DNA of 64,000 bases from DASUNQ01 sp044866775 (GTDB taxonomy: Bacteria; Acidobacteriota; Thermoanaerobaculia; Multivoradales; UBA5704): the NCBI GenBank assembly GCA_044866775.1, contig JBIOUG010000010.1:29049-93048 (forward strand), in the 5' to 3' direction. Positions 32,356 to 41,261 of this stretch are shown piece by piece. The notes below the pieces were generated by a model. That model saw only the letters and a list, made by a program, of their open reading frames with translations. It was not told the DNA's origin and made no database searches. The number at the start of each line of letters is the position of its first letter. The first letter of the stretch is position 1. A program made the position numbers and the translations under genes.

Positions 32356-33456
32356 ATGGCTTCGCCGGCGATCCCCACCGGGAAGAGCCCCGACCTCCGC
32401 GTCTGCCAGGAGGAGCCGTTCAACGCCGGCCCACCGGCGGCCCGCCTGCTGCGCACGGTCGTCACTCCGACCGACCTCTTCTTCGTCCGCAGCCACGCGC
32501 CGGTGCCGCGCATCGACGTCCAACGCTTCCGCCTCACCGTCGAAGGTCTGGTCGAGCGGGCGCTCTCGCTCACCGTCGACGACCTGCGCCGCAACTTCTC
32601 GTGGGTGTCGCTCGAGGCCACCCTGGTCTGCGCCGGCAACCGGCGGAGCGAGCTGCTGCAGGTGGCGCCGATCCCCGGCGAGCTGCCGTGGGGGATCGAG
32701 GGGGCGAGCAACGCCCGCTGGGCGGGAGCGCCGCTCGCCGAGGTATTGACCGAGGCCGGCGTGCTCCCCGAAGCGCGGCACGTCGGCTTCACCGGTCTCG
32801 ACCGGGTGGAGCGGCACGGGAGCCGCTTCGGCTTCGGCGGCTCGGTGCCGCTCGCCAAGGCGCTCGGGTCCGAGGTCCTCCTGGCCTACGAGATGAACGG
32901 CGAGCCGCTCACCCCGACGCACGGCTTTCCGCTGCGCGCGCTGGTGCCCGGCTTCTTCGGCGCCCGCAGCGTCAAATGGCTGTCGCGGGTCGAGGTGCGG
33001 CTCGAGCCGTCGGACAACTATTTCCAGACCCGCGCCTATCGCCTGGCGCCGGCAGCCGACGGCGGACCCGAGGGCGTGGACTGGCTGCGCGCCGTGCCGC
33101 TCGGCGAGATGCCGGTCAACTCGATCATCTGCGACCCCGGCGACGGCGCCGAGGTGCCGGCCGGGCGGCTCACGGTCGCCGGCTGGGCAATCGCCGGCGG
33201 CGGCCGCACCGTCGAGCGCATCGACCTCTCGGGCGACGGCGGCCGCACCTGGACCCGCTGCGAGCTGCTGCGCAGCGACCCCTGGTCCTGGTGCTTCTGG
33301 GGGGGCGAGGTGGAGCTCCAGCCCGGGCGCCACACGCTGGTGGCGCGCGCCCTCGACTCGGCCGCCCAGCTCCAGCCGGAGCGGCTGGAGAGCGTCTGGA
33401 ACGCCAAGGGCTACGCCAACAACGCCTGGCACCGGGTTACGGTAACGGCGGTCTAG
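32356..33456 (+). CDS. Sulfite oxidase-type molybdopterin oxidoreductase
   Basis: ATG 32356 gives 366 residues; the frame stays open far upstream, but that stretch overlaps the antisense methyltransferase and the cysteine dioxygenase and is not used. An oxidoreductase molybdopterin-binding domain (about residues 40-220) carries the Mo-ligand Cys 92 in VCAGNRR and the THGFPLRALVPGFFGARSVKWL segment. A C-terminal Mo-cofactor dimerisation domain (about 245-360) follows, ending in WNAKGYANNAWHRV. There is no heme domain and no Tat signal, so it resembles the heme-free cytoplasmic/plant-type sulfite oxidases and may use O2 or an unknown acceptor. Pairing with cysteine dioxygenase supports sulfite as substrate. 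Confidence 0.88.
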   Translation: MASPAIPTGKSPDLRVCQEEPFNAGPPAARLLRTVVTPTDLFFVRSHAPVPRIDVQRFRLTVEGLVERALSLTVDDLRRNFSWVSLEATLVCAGNRRSELLQVAPIPGELPWGIEGASNARWAGAPLAEVLTEAGVLPEARHVGFTGLDRVERHGSRFGFGGSVPLAKALGSEVLLAYEMNGEPLTPTHGFPLRALVPGFFGARSVKWLSRVEVRLEPSDNYFQTRAYRLAPAADGGPEGVDWLRAVPLGEMPVNSIICDPGDGAEVPAGRLTVAGWAIAGGGRTVERIDLSGDGGRTWTRCELLRSDPWSWCFWGGEVELQPGRHTLVARALDSAAQLQPERLESVWNAKGYANNAWHRVTVTAV

Positions 33457-33485
33457 CGGCCCGCGCTCCTCCTCACCTGAGCTTT

Positions 33486-34223
33486 TTATTCTTTTTCCGT
33501 GTACGCCTCGTGCAGGCGGACCGGCGGCGCCGGCACGCGCCGCAGGCGCAGGTTGAGCGCTTCGACGAAGACCGAGAACCCCATCGCGAAGTAGATGTAG
33601 CCCTTCGGGATGTGCTGGTCGAGCCCCTCGGCGATCAACGAGACGCCGATCAGCAGCAGGAACGAGAGGGCGAGCATCTTCACCGTCGGATGGCGGTGCA
33701 CGAAGTCGCTGATCGGCCCCGAGGCGAAGAGCATCACCACCACCGCGATGACGACGGCGGCGATCATCACGCCGACCTGCTCGACCATGCCGACCGCGGT
33801 GATCACCGAGTCGAGCGAGAAGACGATGTCGAGTAGCGCGATCTGCACGATCACGGCGCCGAACGAGGCCGCCACCCGCGCGCTGGCGTGCCCCTCGTCG
33901 CCCTCCAGCCGGTCGTGGATCTCGTGCGTCGCCTTGTAGAGGAGAAAGACGCCGCCGGCGAGCAGGATGAGGTCGCGGCCGGAGATCTCCTGGCCGAAGG
34001 CGGTGAAGAGCGGCGCCGTCAGCCGGATGACCCAGACGATCGACAGGAGCAGCAGGATGCGGGTCCCCATCGCCAGCATCAGCCCGAGGCGGCGGGCGCT
34101 CGCCTGGCGCTCGGGCGGCAGCTTCCCCGCCAGGATCGAGATGAAGACGATGTTGTCGATGCCGAGGACGATCTCGAGGACGGTCAGGGTGAGGAGCGCG
34201 ATCCAGATTTGGGGAGAAAGCAT
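33486..34223 (-). CDS. TerC family integral membrane protein
   Basis: 245 residues with seven or so hydrophobic segments. The TerC signatures are present: EIVLGIDNIVFISIL near the N-terminus and DIVFSLDSVITAVG around residue 130, with conserved acidic residues inside membrane helices. Family members include tellurium-resistance TerC and the Mn2+ exporters Alx/MeeF/YceF, so metal ion export is the best guess. It is convergent with the sulfite oxidase-type gene and divergent from apaG. Confidence 0.9.
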   Translation of the reverse strand: MLSPQIWIALLTLTVLEIVLGIDNIVFISILAGKLPPERQASARRLGLMLAMGTRILLLLSIVWVIRLTAPLFTAFGQEISGRDLILLAGGVFLLYKATHEIHDRLEGDEGHASARVAASFGAVIVQIALLDIVFSLDSVITAVGMVEQVGVMIAAVVIAVVVMLFASGPISDFVHRHPTVKMLALSFLLLIGVSLIAEGLDQHIPKGYIYFAMGFSVFVEALNLRLRRVPAPPVRLHEAYTEKE

Positions 34224-34287
34224 GGAGAGCCTCCGGTGTCGTTTGATGCGACCGTTGGAGCTGAGCGGACGTCCGAGGTGCTTCCAC

Positions 34288-34348
34288 CTTTACTGCATTG
34301 ATCCGATCTCCCTCGCCCCTGGCCCCTCTCCCACATGGGAGAGGGGGA
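34288..34348 (+). repeat. REP-like palindromic repeat, family A, copy 1
   Basis: A ~60-bp element beginning CTTTACTGCATTGATC and ending in the inverted repeat CCCCTCTCCC-ACAT-GGGAGAGGGG. It is one of four near-identical full copies in this window, in the gap between terC and apaG. Confidence 0.9.
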
Positions 34349-34426
34349 CGTGCTTCCGGGCTGCTCGGCGGGCGGCGGATTCTAGCAGCCGGAGACGAAG
34401 GCCGGCGTGCAATAATCGACCGCCCC

Positions 34427-34810
34427 ATGAGCGACGCGACCACCCGCGGCATCCGCGTGCAGGTGGCGAGCTTCTACGACGCCGAGCGCAGCGCGCCGCA
34501 GGAGCACTACTACTTCTTCGCCTACCAGGTCCGGATCACCAACGTCGGCGAGCAGACGGCGCAGCTCGTCTCGCGCGAGTGGATCATCACCGACGGCGAC
34601 GGCGACGTGCAGCGCGTGACCGGCCCCGGGGTGGTGGGGGAGCAGCCGGTGCTGGCGCCCGGGGCGAGGTTCGAGTACACCAGCTTCTGCCCGCTGCGCA
34701 CGCCGGTGGGGTCGATGGAAGGCACCTACCGCATGCGCACCGAAGGCGGCGAGACCTTCGACGCGGTGATCGCGCCGTTCTCCCTCGCCGTCCCTCACGC
34801 CGTGAACTGA
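34427..34810 (+). CDS. apaG: ApaG protein
   Basis: ATG 34427 gives 127 residues, the usual ApaG length. The whole protein matches the ApaG beta-sandwich pattern: YYFFAYQVRITNVGEQTAQLVSREWIITD, GPGVVGEQPVLAPG and FEYTSFCPLRTPVGSMEGTYRM. ApaG has been linked to Co2+/Mg2+ homeostasis and Ap4A phenotypes in enterobacteria and is a small soluble FN3-like fold; its biochemical role is uncertain. The start was chosen over upstream in-frame starts because those would run through repeat A. Confidence 0.95.
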   Translation: MSDATTRGIRVQVASFYDAERSAPQEHYYFFAYQVRITNVGEQTAQLVSREWIITDGDGDVQRVTGPGVVGEQPVLAPGARFEYTSFCPLRTPVGSMEGTYRMRTEGGETFDAVIAPFSLAVPHAVN

Positions 34811-34812
34811 AG

Positions 34813-34850
34813 GCAACAGCGGCGACCGTTTTCGTCGGCGCCACTGTTGC
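34813..34850. terminator. Hairpin after apaG
   Basis: GCAACAG (34813-34819) pairs with CTGTTGC (34844-34850), and GGCG/CGCC plus CCG/CGG continue the stem with small mismatches around a TTTTCGT loop. It begins two bases after the apaG stop. No T run follows, so the terminator role is inferred from position. Confidence 0.5.
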
Positions 34851-34880
34851 GGTCGGGGGAGGCTGGAGATGACTCCACCT

Positions 34881-34939
34881 GTACTGCATTGATCCGGTCT
34901 CCCTCACCCCTGGCCCCTCTCCCACATGGGAGAGGGGAA
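34881..34939 (+). repeat. REP-like palindromic repeat, family A, copy 2
   Basis: Same element as at 34288, with GATCCGGTCTCC in place of GATCCGATCTCC. It ends six bases before the stop codon of the VOC gene, between two convergent genes. Confidence 0.9.
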
Positions 34940-34944
34940 CGCCT

Positions 34945-35355
34945 TCAGGGCCTAGGTATCTCGCTGTACAGGGCGTGGAAGTTCCCCTCAAGATCGCGGA
35001 AGAAGGCCATCCAGAGGTCGACCTCGCCCAGGCTCGCGACCTTGTGCGGGTCGCCCTCGAAGGCGACACCACGCTCGACGAGCGTCGAGTGGGCGGCATG
35101 GATGTCGGGCACGTCGAAGTAGAGGATCGAGCTCGGGTGATCGTATTCCGGTTTCTCCGGCAGGCCGAGCATCAGGCGGATGCCGCCGCAGTCGAAGAAA
35201 GCCATGCGCGGCACGGTGAAGAGGAAGCGCAGGCCGAGGACGTCGCGGTAGAAGGCGGTCGCGCGGTCGACGTCGTGCACATTGACGGCGATCTGCGCGA
35301 TGCGGTTGATGCCGACGCTGGTGCCCGGTTCCGGGCTCGTCTCGTGACTGGCCAT
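34945..35355 (-). CDS. VOC superfamily (glyoxalase/bleomycin-resistance-like) protein
   Basis: 136 residues, with a good ribosome binding site (GAGGAGG six bases before ATG). The paired beta-alpha-beta-beta-beta modules are seen: INRIAQIAVNVHDVDRATAFYRDVLGLRFLF at the start, and WMAFFRDLEGNFHALYSE at the end. The HD-x-D-R-A-x-x-FYRDVLGL stretch is typical of VOC metalloenzymes, which range from glyoxalase I and epimerases to dioxygenases and resistance proteins. No substrate can be assigned; neighbours do not help. Confidence 0.85.
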   Translation of the reverse strand: MASHETSPEPGTSVGINRIAQIAVNVHDVDRATAFYRDVLGLRFLFTVPRMAFFDCGGIRLMLGLPEKPEYDHPSSILYFDVPDIHAAHSTLVERGVAFEGDPHKVASLGEVDLWMAFFRDLEGNFHALYSEIPRP

Positions 35356-35393
35356 GAGTTCCTCCTCTCGACCTCGTCGTTACCCCAGCAAGC

Positions 35394-35423
35394 GTTCCCC
35401 TCTCCCGGGTCAATGCAGTAAAG
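35394..35423 (-). repeat. Internally deleted copy of repeat family A
   Basis: On the minus strand it reads CTTTACTGCATTGA, then jumps directly to CCCGGGAGAGGGGAAC, so about 30 bases of the family A element, including the left arm of the hairpin, are missing. It lies upstream of the VOC gene. Confidence 0.8.
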
Positions 35424-35468
35424 ATCAAAGCAACTCGGAGGTCGCGGCGCGTCAACCGATCACCGCCG

Positions 35469-36638
35469 CTACTCCGATGACACCAATTGAATCCCCTCTG
35501 CCGCCGCCGCGATCGCCGTCCGTCCCGCCAGCCAATCGAGCGCCGCCTGCCCCGCCAGCTCGCGCCGCCATCCCTGGAGCAGCGGCAGGTCGGGCTCGCG
35601 GCTGCGGTCGCCGGCGAGCCACCAGCCGGCCAGCGCCTCGGCGTCGCCTTTGCCGGCGACGAAGCGCTGCGCCACGTCGGCCTCGCGGCAGCGCGCCTGG
35701 ACGAGGGCCTGGAGGAGCGCCGCCCACCCTTGCGCCACCGCCGGCAGCGCCGGCTCCCGCTCGGCCGCGAGCGGCTCGTCCCAGCCGCGGTGGAGCGCTG
35801 CGCGGATCTCCTTGCCGTGCCGCCGCGCCACCGCCTCCGGGACGCCGCGCACCTCTTCGAGCGCCGCCTGCGACTTGGGCGGCCGCCTGGCGAGCGCGAG
35901 GAGGGGCCCCTCTTGCAGGATCCACGACGGCGGCCGGTTGCTCGCCAGCGCCTCGCGCTCGCGCCACGCGGCGAGGGCGCGGAGCGCCCCGAGCTGGCGC
36001 GGGTTGAGCGAGCTCCAGCCGCGCAGCCGGCGGAAGATCTCCTCCGGCGGGGTGCGGCTCGCCGCCGACGCGGCGAGGCGGCGGCTCTCCTCCTCGACCC
36101 AGGCCAGGCGGTCGCGCGCCGCGAGGCGCCGCTCGAGCTCGGCCCACAGCCGCGGCAGGTAGCGGACGTCGTCGAGAGCGTAGGCGAGCTGCTCGGCGGT
36201 CAGCGGCCGCCGGGTCCAGTGGGTGAACTGCGACGTCTTGTCGAGCTTGACCCCCAGCAGCCGCTCGACGAGGGGCGCGTAGCCCACCTGCTCGCCGAGA
36301 CCGACGAAGGAGGCCGCGATCTGGGTGTCGAGCACGGTCTCGCCCCGCACCCCGAAGACGTGGCCGAGGAGGGCGAGGTCCCCCTGCCCGGCGTGCAACG
36401 TCGTCCGCACCCGCGCCTCGCCCACGAGGTCCACGACCGGCCGCGGGTCGGCGGCCAGCGGGTCGATCGCCGCGACGTGCGGATCGTCGACCTCTCCCCA
36501 AGCCACCTGCACCAGCGCCAGCTCCGGCACGTACCGCGCCTCGGAGACGAACTCGACGTCGAGCGCGAAGGCGCCGGCGGCGGCGAGGTCACGCGCCAGG
36601 GCGGCGACGTCGGCGGAGTCTGTCAGGGGATGGGACAT
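35469..36638 (-). CDS. rnd: Ribonuclease D
   Basis: About 389 residues from ATG 36638 (a GTG three bases upstream is also possible). The DEDDy 3'-5' exonuclease core is visible: FALDVEF (Asp and Glu), HAGQGDLALL, LDTQIAASF, and YALDDVRYL with the catalytic Tyr/Asp pair. It is followed by an HRDC-like helical region (about residues 205-290) and an extended C-terminus. The enzyme trims 3' ends of tRNA and other structured RNAs. It is divergent from murJ with a ~70-bp gap. Confidence 0.92.
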   Translation of the reverse strand: MSHPLTDSADVAALARDLAAAGAFALDVEFVSEARYVPELALVQVAWGEVDDPHVAAIDPLAADPRPVVDLVGEARVRTTLHAGQGDLALLGHVFGVRGETVLDTQIAASFVGLGEQVGYAPLVERLLGVKLDKTSQFTHWTRRPLTAEQLAYALDDVRYLPRLWAELERRLAARDRLAWVEEESRRLAASAASRTPPEEIFRRLRGWSSLNPRQLGALRALAAWREREALASNRPPSWILQEGPLLALARRPPKSQAALEEVRGVPEAVARRHGKEIRAALHRGWDEPLAAEREPALPAVAQGWAALLQALVQARCREADVAQRFVAGKGDAEALAGWWLAGDRSREPDLPLLQGWRRELAGQAALDWLAGRTAIAAAAEGIQLVSSE

Positions 36639-36710
36639 CACGGGGCGGCGACGGGCGGATTATAGAATCCCCCCGGAACCGCCTTCCCGCCTGCCATCCA
36701 TCCTGCCGAC

Positions 36711-38435
36711 ATGAGCGAGCCGAGCGAACCGCCACACTCGCACGAGCCGCAGCTCGCGCGAGGCAATGCAGGAGCCCGCGGCGGCGGCGGCGCCGCGCGC
36801 GTGGCGCTCGGGATCCTCGGCTCGCGCCTGATGGGCTTCCTGCGCGAGCGCGGTCTCGCCTACTTCTTCGGCGTCGGCCCGCATGCCGACGTCTTCCGCA
36901 CCGCGCTGCGCGCCCCGAACGTGCTGCAGAACCTGCTCGGCGAAGGCACGCTCTCGGCGGCGTTCATCCCCGTCTACACCCGCCTGCTGGCCGCCGGGCG
37001 GCGGGAGGAGGCGGGGCGCTTCGCCGGCGCCATGCTCGGGCTGCTCATCGCGGCGGCGGCGGCGGTCGCGCTGGTCGGCGTGCTCTTCGCCCGCCCGATC
37101 GTCGCTCTGCTCGCGCCGGGGTTCCTCGACGACGACGGCGGCGCGCTCGGCGTCGACCGCTACGAGCTGACCGTGCGGGCGGTGCGCATCCTCTTTCCGA
37201 TGACCGCCGTGCTGGTGCTGTCGGCCTGGTCGCTCGGCGTCCTCAACAGCCACCGGCGCTTCCTGCTCCCGTACGTGGCGCCGGTGGTTTGGAACGCCTC
37301 GATCCTGGCGGCGCTGGTCGGCGCCGGCGCCGCCTTCGTGCCGGGCGGGCTGGCGGCGGCCGGCGGCGGAGTGCCGCTGCCGGTGCTCGATCGCATCCTC
37401 CTCGCCGCCTGCGCCGGCGGGCTGGCCGGCGGCCTCCTCCAGTTCCTGGTGCAACTGCCGCTGGTGCTGCGGCTGCTGCCCGGGTTCCGGCTCTCGCTCT
37501 CGCCGCACGTCGAGGGAGTGCGCGAGGCGCTCGCCACCTTCGGTCCGGTGGTGGGGAGCCGCGGCGTCGTGCAGCTCGCCGGGTACCTGGACATCTTCCT
37601 CGGCTCGTTCCTCGCCGCCGGCGCGCCGGCCGCGATCGGCTACGCCCAGCTCCCGTACCAGCTCCCGGTGAGCCTCTTCGGTCTCTCGGTGGCGGCGGCC
37701 GAGCTGCCGGAGCTGGCGCGGCTACGCGATCCCGCCGCCGCCGAGGCGCTTCTCGGGCGCGTGCGCCGATCGCTTGCCCGCATGGCCTTCCTCAACGTGC
37801 CGACGGCGGTCGGCTACCTCGCCTTCGGCTTCCTCATCATCGGCGCCCTCTACCGCACCGGCACCTTCGGCCTGGCGGACAACTGGCTGGTCTACTTGGT
37901 CCTCTGCGGCTACACCCTGGGGATCCTCGCCACGACCTCCTCGCGCCTGCTGCAGAACACCTTCTACGCCCTCGGCGAGGCGCGCACGCCGGCGCGCATT
38001 GCGATGACGCGGGTGGCGGTCTCGGCCTCGCTCGCGGTGCCGCTCATGCTCTGGCTCGACCGTTTCCCGCTCAGCGCGCTGGTCGGCGCGCGGGCCGCCG
38101 GCCGCCCCGTCTTCCTCGGCGCGGTCGGGCTCGGGCTCACCTCGGCGGTCGGCGCCTGGTTCGAGCTCTGGCGGCTGCGGCGCGCGCTCGCCCGCCGCCT
38201 GCCGGGACAGATCCTGCCCCTCGGCACGCTCGGCGGCATGCTCGGCGTCGCAGTCGTCGCGACGCTCCCCGCCGCGGCGATCGCCTGGGCGCTGCCGCCC
38301 CTCCACCCGGCGCTGCGCGCGCTGCTCGTCATCGGCAGCTACGCCGCCGTCTATCTCGTCCTCGCCCATCTCGCCGGGGTGGGCGAGACGCAGGCGCTCG
38401 CCCAACGGTTCCTGCGCCGCGCCCGCCGCCAGTGA
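36711..38435 (+). CDS. murJ: Lipid II flippase MurJ (MviN family)
   Basis: 574 residues with about 14 hydrophobic segments. The N-terminal signature of the MOP superfamily MviN/MurJ group is clear: SRLMGFLRERGLAYFFGVGPHADVFRTALRAPNVLQNLLGEGTLSAAFIPVY. It flips lipid-linked peptidoglycan precursor across the inner membrane. A ~25-residue polar N-terminal extension rich in Gly/Ala precedes the first helix. The cytochrome c gene starts five bases after the stop, so co-transcription is likely although the functions are unrelated. Confidence 0.95.
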   Translation: MSEPSEPPHSHEPQLARGNAGARGGGGAARVALGILGSRLMGFLRERGLAYFFGVGPHADVFRTALRAPNVLQNLLGEGTLSAAFIPVYTRLLAAGRREEAGRFAGAMLGLLIAAAAAVALVGVLFARPIVALLAPGFLDDDGGALGVDRYELTVRAVRILFPMTAVLVLSAWSLGVLNSHRRFLLPYVAPVVWNASILAALVGAGAAFVPGGLAAAGGGVPLPVLDRILLAACAGGLAGGLLQFLVQLPLVLRLLPGFRLSLSPHVEGVREALATFGPVVGSRGVVQLAGYLDIFLGSFLAAGAPAAIGYAQLPYQLPVSLFGLSVAAAELPELARLRDPAAAEALLGRVRRSLARMAFLNVPTAVGYLAFGFLIIGALYRTGTFGLADNWLVYLVLCGYTLGILATTSSRLLQNTFYALGEARTPARIAMTRVAVSASLAVPLMLWLDRFPLSALVGARAAGRPVFLGAVGLGLTSAVGAWFELWRLRRALARRLPGQILPLGTLGGMLGVAVVATLPAAAIAWALPPLHPALRALLVIGSYAAVYLVLAHLAGVGETQALAQRFLRRARRQ

Positions 38436-38440
38436 GTAGC

Positions 38441-38809
38441 ATGCGTCCCCCGTGGCTCGTCCTGGCCGCAATGCTCCTAGCGACCGCGGGATGCGACAGC
38501 GCCGAGCGCGGAGCCCGCGCGCTCACGGGCGGCGAGCCGGCGAGGGGACGCGAGCTGCTGCGTTCCTATGGCTGCGGAACCTGCCATATCGTCCCCGGAG
38601 TGCCCGGGGCCGCAGGAGTTGTCGGGCCACCGCTCGACCGGCTCGGCAGCCGCGCCCAGCTCGCCGGACGGCTCCCCAATACCCCCGACAACCTCATCCT
38701 CTGGGTCCGCCAGCCGCAGCGCATCGTGCCGGGCACCGCGATGCCGGATCTCGGGGTGGGGGAGCGGGACGCGAGGGATATCGCCGCGTATCTGTACACG
38801 CTGAGATAG
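38441..38809 (+). CDS. Lipoprotein c-type cytochrome
   Basis: 122 residues from ATG 38441. A lipoprotein signal peptide (WLVLAAMLLATAGC, with lipidated Cys) anchors it to a membrane facing the periplasm. One heme site, CGTCH, follows GRELLRSYG, and GTAMPDLG supplies the distal Met ligand, so it is a class I monoheme cytochrome c, similar to domains fused to oxidases or serving as small electron carriers. Its partner is not visible. It follows murJ by five bases. Confidence 0.9.
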   Translation: MRPPWLVLAAMLLATAGCDSAERGARALTGGEPARGRELLRSYGCGTCHIVPGVPGAAGVVGPPLDRLGSRAQLAGRLPNTPDNLILWVRQPQRIVPGTAMPDLGVGERDARDIAAYLYTLR

Positions 38810-38864
38810 CGGCTCCCACTCGCAGCGATCGGCGAGCCTGGTCAGAACTTAGCGCTGCGTCGGT

Positions 38865-38925
38865 CTTTACTGCATCGATCCGATCTCCCTCACCCCTGAC
38901 CCCTCCCCCACATGGGAGAGGGGAA
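38865..38925 (+). repeat. REP-like palindromic repeat, family A, copy 3
   Basis: Same element as at 34288 with a few changes (TGCATCGATC; CCCCTCCCCCACATGGGAGAGGGG, one mismatch in the stem). It lies between the convergent cytochrome and TonB receptor genes and may act in termination. Confidence 0.9.
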
Positions 38926-38937
38926 CTCCTGCTGGTC

Positions 38938-41076
38938 CTATCGCTCGTGGTGTGGCCGCGAGAGGCGGAGGCCGAGGCGTAGCAGGCGGGGCGGGCCGAG
39001 GGTGCGGACCGGGGTGCGGCCGACGTCGTAGCGCTCGTCGAGCAGGTTCTCGGCGGCGGTGAAGGCCGAGAGGCCGCGGCCGAGGGGGCGGGCGACGAGG
39101 AGGTCGAGCGTCGCGAAGCCGGCTAGATGGAGGCGGTTCTGGTCGTCGTCGAATTGAGAGTCGGTCCAGCGCGCCTGGAGCGCCGCGGAGAGCCGGCGCG
39201 GATCGTCGAAGCGGAGCTGGAGCGACGCCTGGTGACGCGGCACCTGGGGGAGGGCGAGTCCCTCGAGCGCGCGGTTGGCGGGGAAGCTGCGGACCTCGGC
39301 GTCGGCGAAGAGGTAGCCGCCCGTCAGCGTCCAGCGCTCGGTCAGGCGCGTCGTGGCATCCAACTCGACGCCGCGCGAGCGGCTGCGGCCGAGGTTCTCC
39401 CGCCGGCGCGTGATGAGGCCCGGCGCGACGGAGAGCGTGACGTTGGCGATCGTATCGTCCACCTCCATCCAGAAGCCGGTGCCGCGGGCGGTCACGGCGC
39501 CGCCGCGCGCGGTGAAGAGTGCCCCGGTCTCCACCCCGGTCAGCCGCTCGGCCGCCAGCTCCTCGTTGGCGAGCGTCACCACGTCGCCGACGCGGAAGGC
39601 GCGGTAGAGCTCGTTGAGCGTCGGGGCGCGGAAGCCGCGGTAGGCGGAGGCGGTCCAGGTCCAGCGCTCGCCGGTGCGGTAGAGAAGGGTGGCGCGCGGC
39701 GAGACGGCGCTCTCCTCGCGGGCCGCGAGCGGACTCGCTGTCCCGCCCGGCACGCTCCGCTCGCCCTCGTTCTCCCAGCGATCGGCGCGCACGGCGAGCG
39801 ACAGCGACAGCCGCGGCCCGAGCCGCAGCAGGTCCTCGACGAAGAGTGCCGCCGTGCGCTGCCGGCCGCCGGCGGCGCCGCGCACGGGACCGCCGGGGGT
39901 GAACGCGGTCTCGTCGCTCGTCCCCTCGACCTGCTTGAGCTCGAGACCCGCGACCAGTGTGTGATCCAAGCGCGAGGGCGTTCGCGCCGGGCCGCGATTG
40001 GGCTGCGACGGCTCTCGTGCCGGCTGCTGACCGGCCGCTGGCGCCCAGCTCCACTGCACGCTCCCGCCTGCGGCGTTGGCCGGCACCTCCTGCGCGCGGG
40101 TCAGCCGCTCGCTCCGCCGGTCGGCCTCGACCGCCGAGAAGTCCTGCTCGAAGTCCTGGTCGGCGGCCCAGGCGCGTGCGCTCACGAGACCGGCCGCGAG
40201 CGGCCAGTCGCCGCCGGCGGTGAGCTGTCGGATGTCGGTGGAGTTGACCTGGAGCGGCGTGCCGTTGTCGCGCTCCTCGCCGAAGGCGGCGCCGCGCAGG
40301 AAGAGCCGCCCACCCGAAGCCGTCGCGCGGTCGAGGGTCAGATCGGCGGTCCTGTGCCGCGACCCGGCCGGCGTGTCCACAGGCCCACGCTCTCGTGGAT
40401 CGACGAGCACGTAACCGTTGGTCGCGGCGGCGCCGGCGGCGAGCGCCGCGCCCCACCCGTCCCGCCGGCCAGCGAGGAAGAGCGATCCCTCCGCGCTGCC
40501 GCGCTCGCCGTAGGAGGCCTCGAGGCGGACCTGCGGCGCCGGCTCGCGGCGCAGGAGCTGCACGACTCCCGCGAGGGCGGCGCCGCCGTAGAGATCGGAG
40601 GCCCCGCCGCGCAGCACCTCCACCCGCTCCAGCGCCGCGCGTGGCACGCGCCCCCAGTAGATCCAGCCGCCGAACGGATCGTTGAGCGGCACGCCGTCGT
40701 CCAGCACCAGCGCCCGGCTCGCGCCGCTGCCGCCGAGGCCGCGCAGCGACACCCCTTGCGCCGTCGGGTTGGCGAACCGGCTGCCCGACCGGCGGAAGAG
40801 CGTGAAGCCGGGCACCTGGCGCAGGGCGTCGTCGACGGTCGGCGCGGCGGCGACCGCCAGCTCCTCTTCCGAGAGCACCGCCACGCTCGCCGCCGTCTCG
40901 CCGAGGCGGGTCTCCGTGCGCGTGGCGGTCACGGTGATCCGGTCGTGGAACGGCGGCGGCGCGGCGGTCGCGATATCGCCGTCGGCCGCTGGTGCGACGC
41001 CGAGCGGCGGCTCGGCGCCAGGCAAGGGCTCAGACGCCGGCGCCAGAAGCCGAAGCACGAGAAGGAGAGCCGTCAT
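38938..41076 (-). CDS. TonB-dependent outer-membrane receptor
   Basis: 712 residues with a short hydrophobic N-terminus. The TonB-box-like segment (ITVTATRTETRLGETAASV) and plug domain (SEEELAVAAAPTVDDALRQVPG, RGLGGSGASRALVLDDGVPLNDPFGG, RVEVLRGGASDLYGG) lead into a long beta-barrel. The plug resembles BtuB/vitamin- and siderophore-type receptors; the ligand cannot be told. The C-terminus ends RLGLRLSRPHHER, a few residues beyond the usual terminal aromatic strand. No transporter partner genes are adjacent. Confidence 0.92.
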   Translation of the reverse strand: MTALLLVLRLLAPASEPLPGAEPPLGVAPAADGDIATAAPPPFHDRITVTATRTETRLGETAASVAVLSEEELAVAAAPTVDDALRQVPGFTLFRRSGSRFANPTAQGVSLRGLGGSGASRALVLDDGVPLNDPFGGWIYWGRVPRAALERVEVLRGGASDLYGGAALAGVVQLLRREPAPQVRLEASYGERGSAEGSLFLAGRRDGWGAALAAGAAATNGYVLVDPRERGPVDTPAGSRHRTADLTLDRATASGGRLFLRGAAFGEERDNGTPLQVNSTDIRQLTAGGDWPLAAGLVSARAWAADQDFEQDFSAVEADRRSERLTRAQEVPANAAGGSVQWSWAPAAGQQPAREPSQPNRGPARTPSRLDHTLVAGLELKQVEGTSDETAFTPGGPVRGAAGGRQRTAALFVEDLLRLGPRLSLSLAVRADRWENEGERSVPGGTASPLAAREESAVSPRATLLYRTGERWTWTASAYRGFRAPTLNELYRAFRVGDVVTLANEELAAERLTGVETGALFTARGGAVTARGTGFWMEVDDTIANVTLSVAPGLITRRRENLGRSRSRGVELDATTRLTERWTLTGGYLFADAEVRSFPANRALEGLALPQVPRHQASLQLRFDDPRRLSAALQARWTDSQFDDDQNRLHLAGFATLDLLVARPLGRGLSAFTAAENLLDERYDVGRTPVRTLGPPRLLRLGLRLSRPHHER

Positions 41077-41202
41077 TGCGTGCTGTCCGCGTGCAACCGC
41101 GGGACCACACCAGTCGCCACCTCATTCTGCCGGGTGCGCCGCACCGGCGCCACCCGCAGTCTTCGCTCTGGCTCAGAGCCTTTGGAGGAAATCGGGCCGC
41201 CC

Positions 41203-41240
41203 TCCGAAAACGCCCGGGACGTAGCCCGGGCGCTACGCTC
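41203..41240 (+). repeat. Short palindromic repeat, family B, copy 1
   Basis: TCCGAAAA followed by a perfect 8-bp inverted repeat, CGCCCGGG (41211-41218) and CCCGGGCG (41225-41232), with a 6-base loop, then CTACGC. It is matched at 51498 and 61662. It lies between the minus-strand lipoprotein gene stop and the TonB receptor start, where it could act as a terminator. Confidence 0.85.
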
Positions 41241-41261
41241 AGGATGACGCAGGGAGCCGAG

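Noticed and set aside
39127..41247. Plus-strand open frame of 706 codons opposite the TonB receptor
   Set aside because: Arg/Gly-rich shadow without motifs; the receptor plug signatures are on the minus strand.
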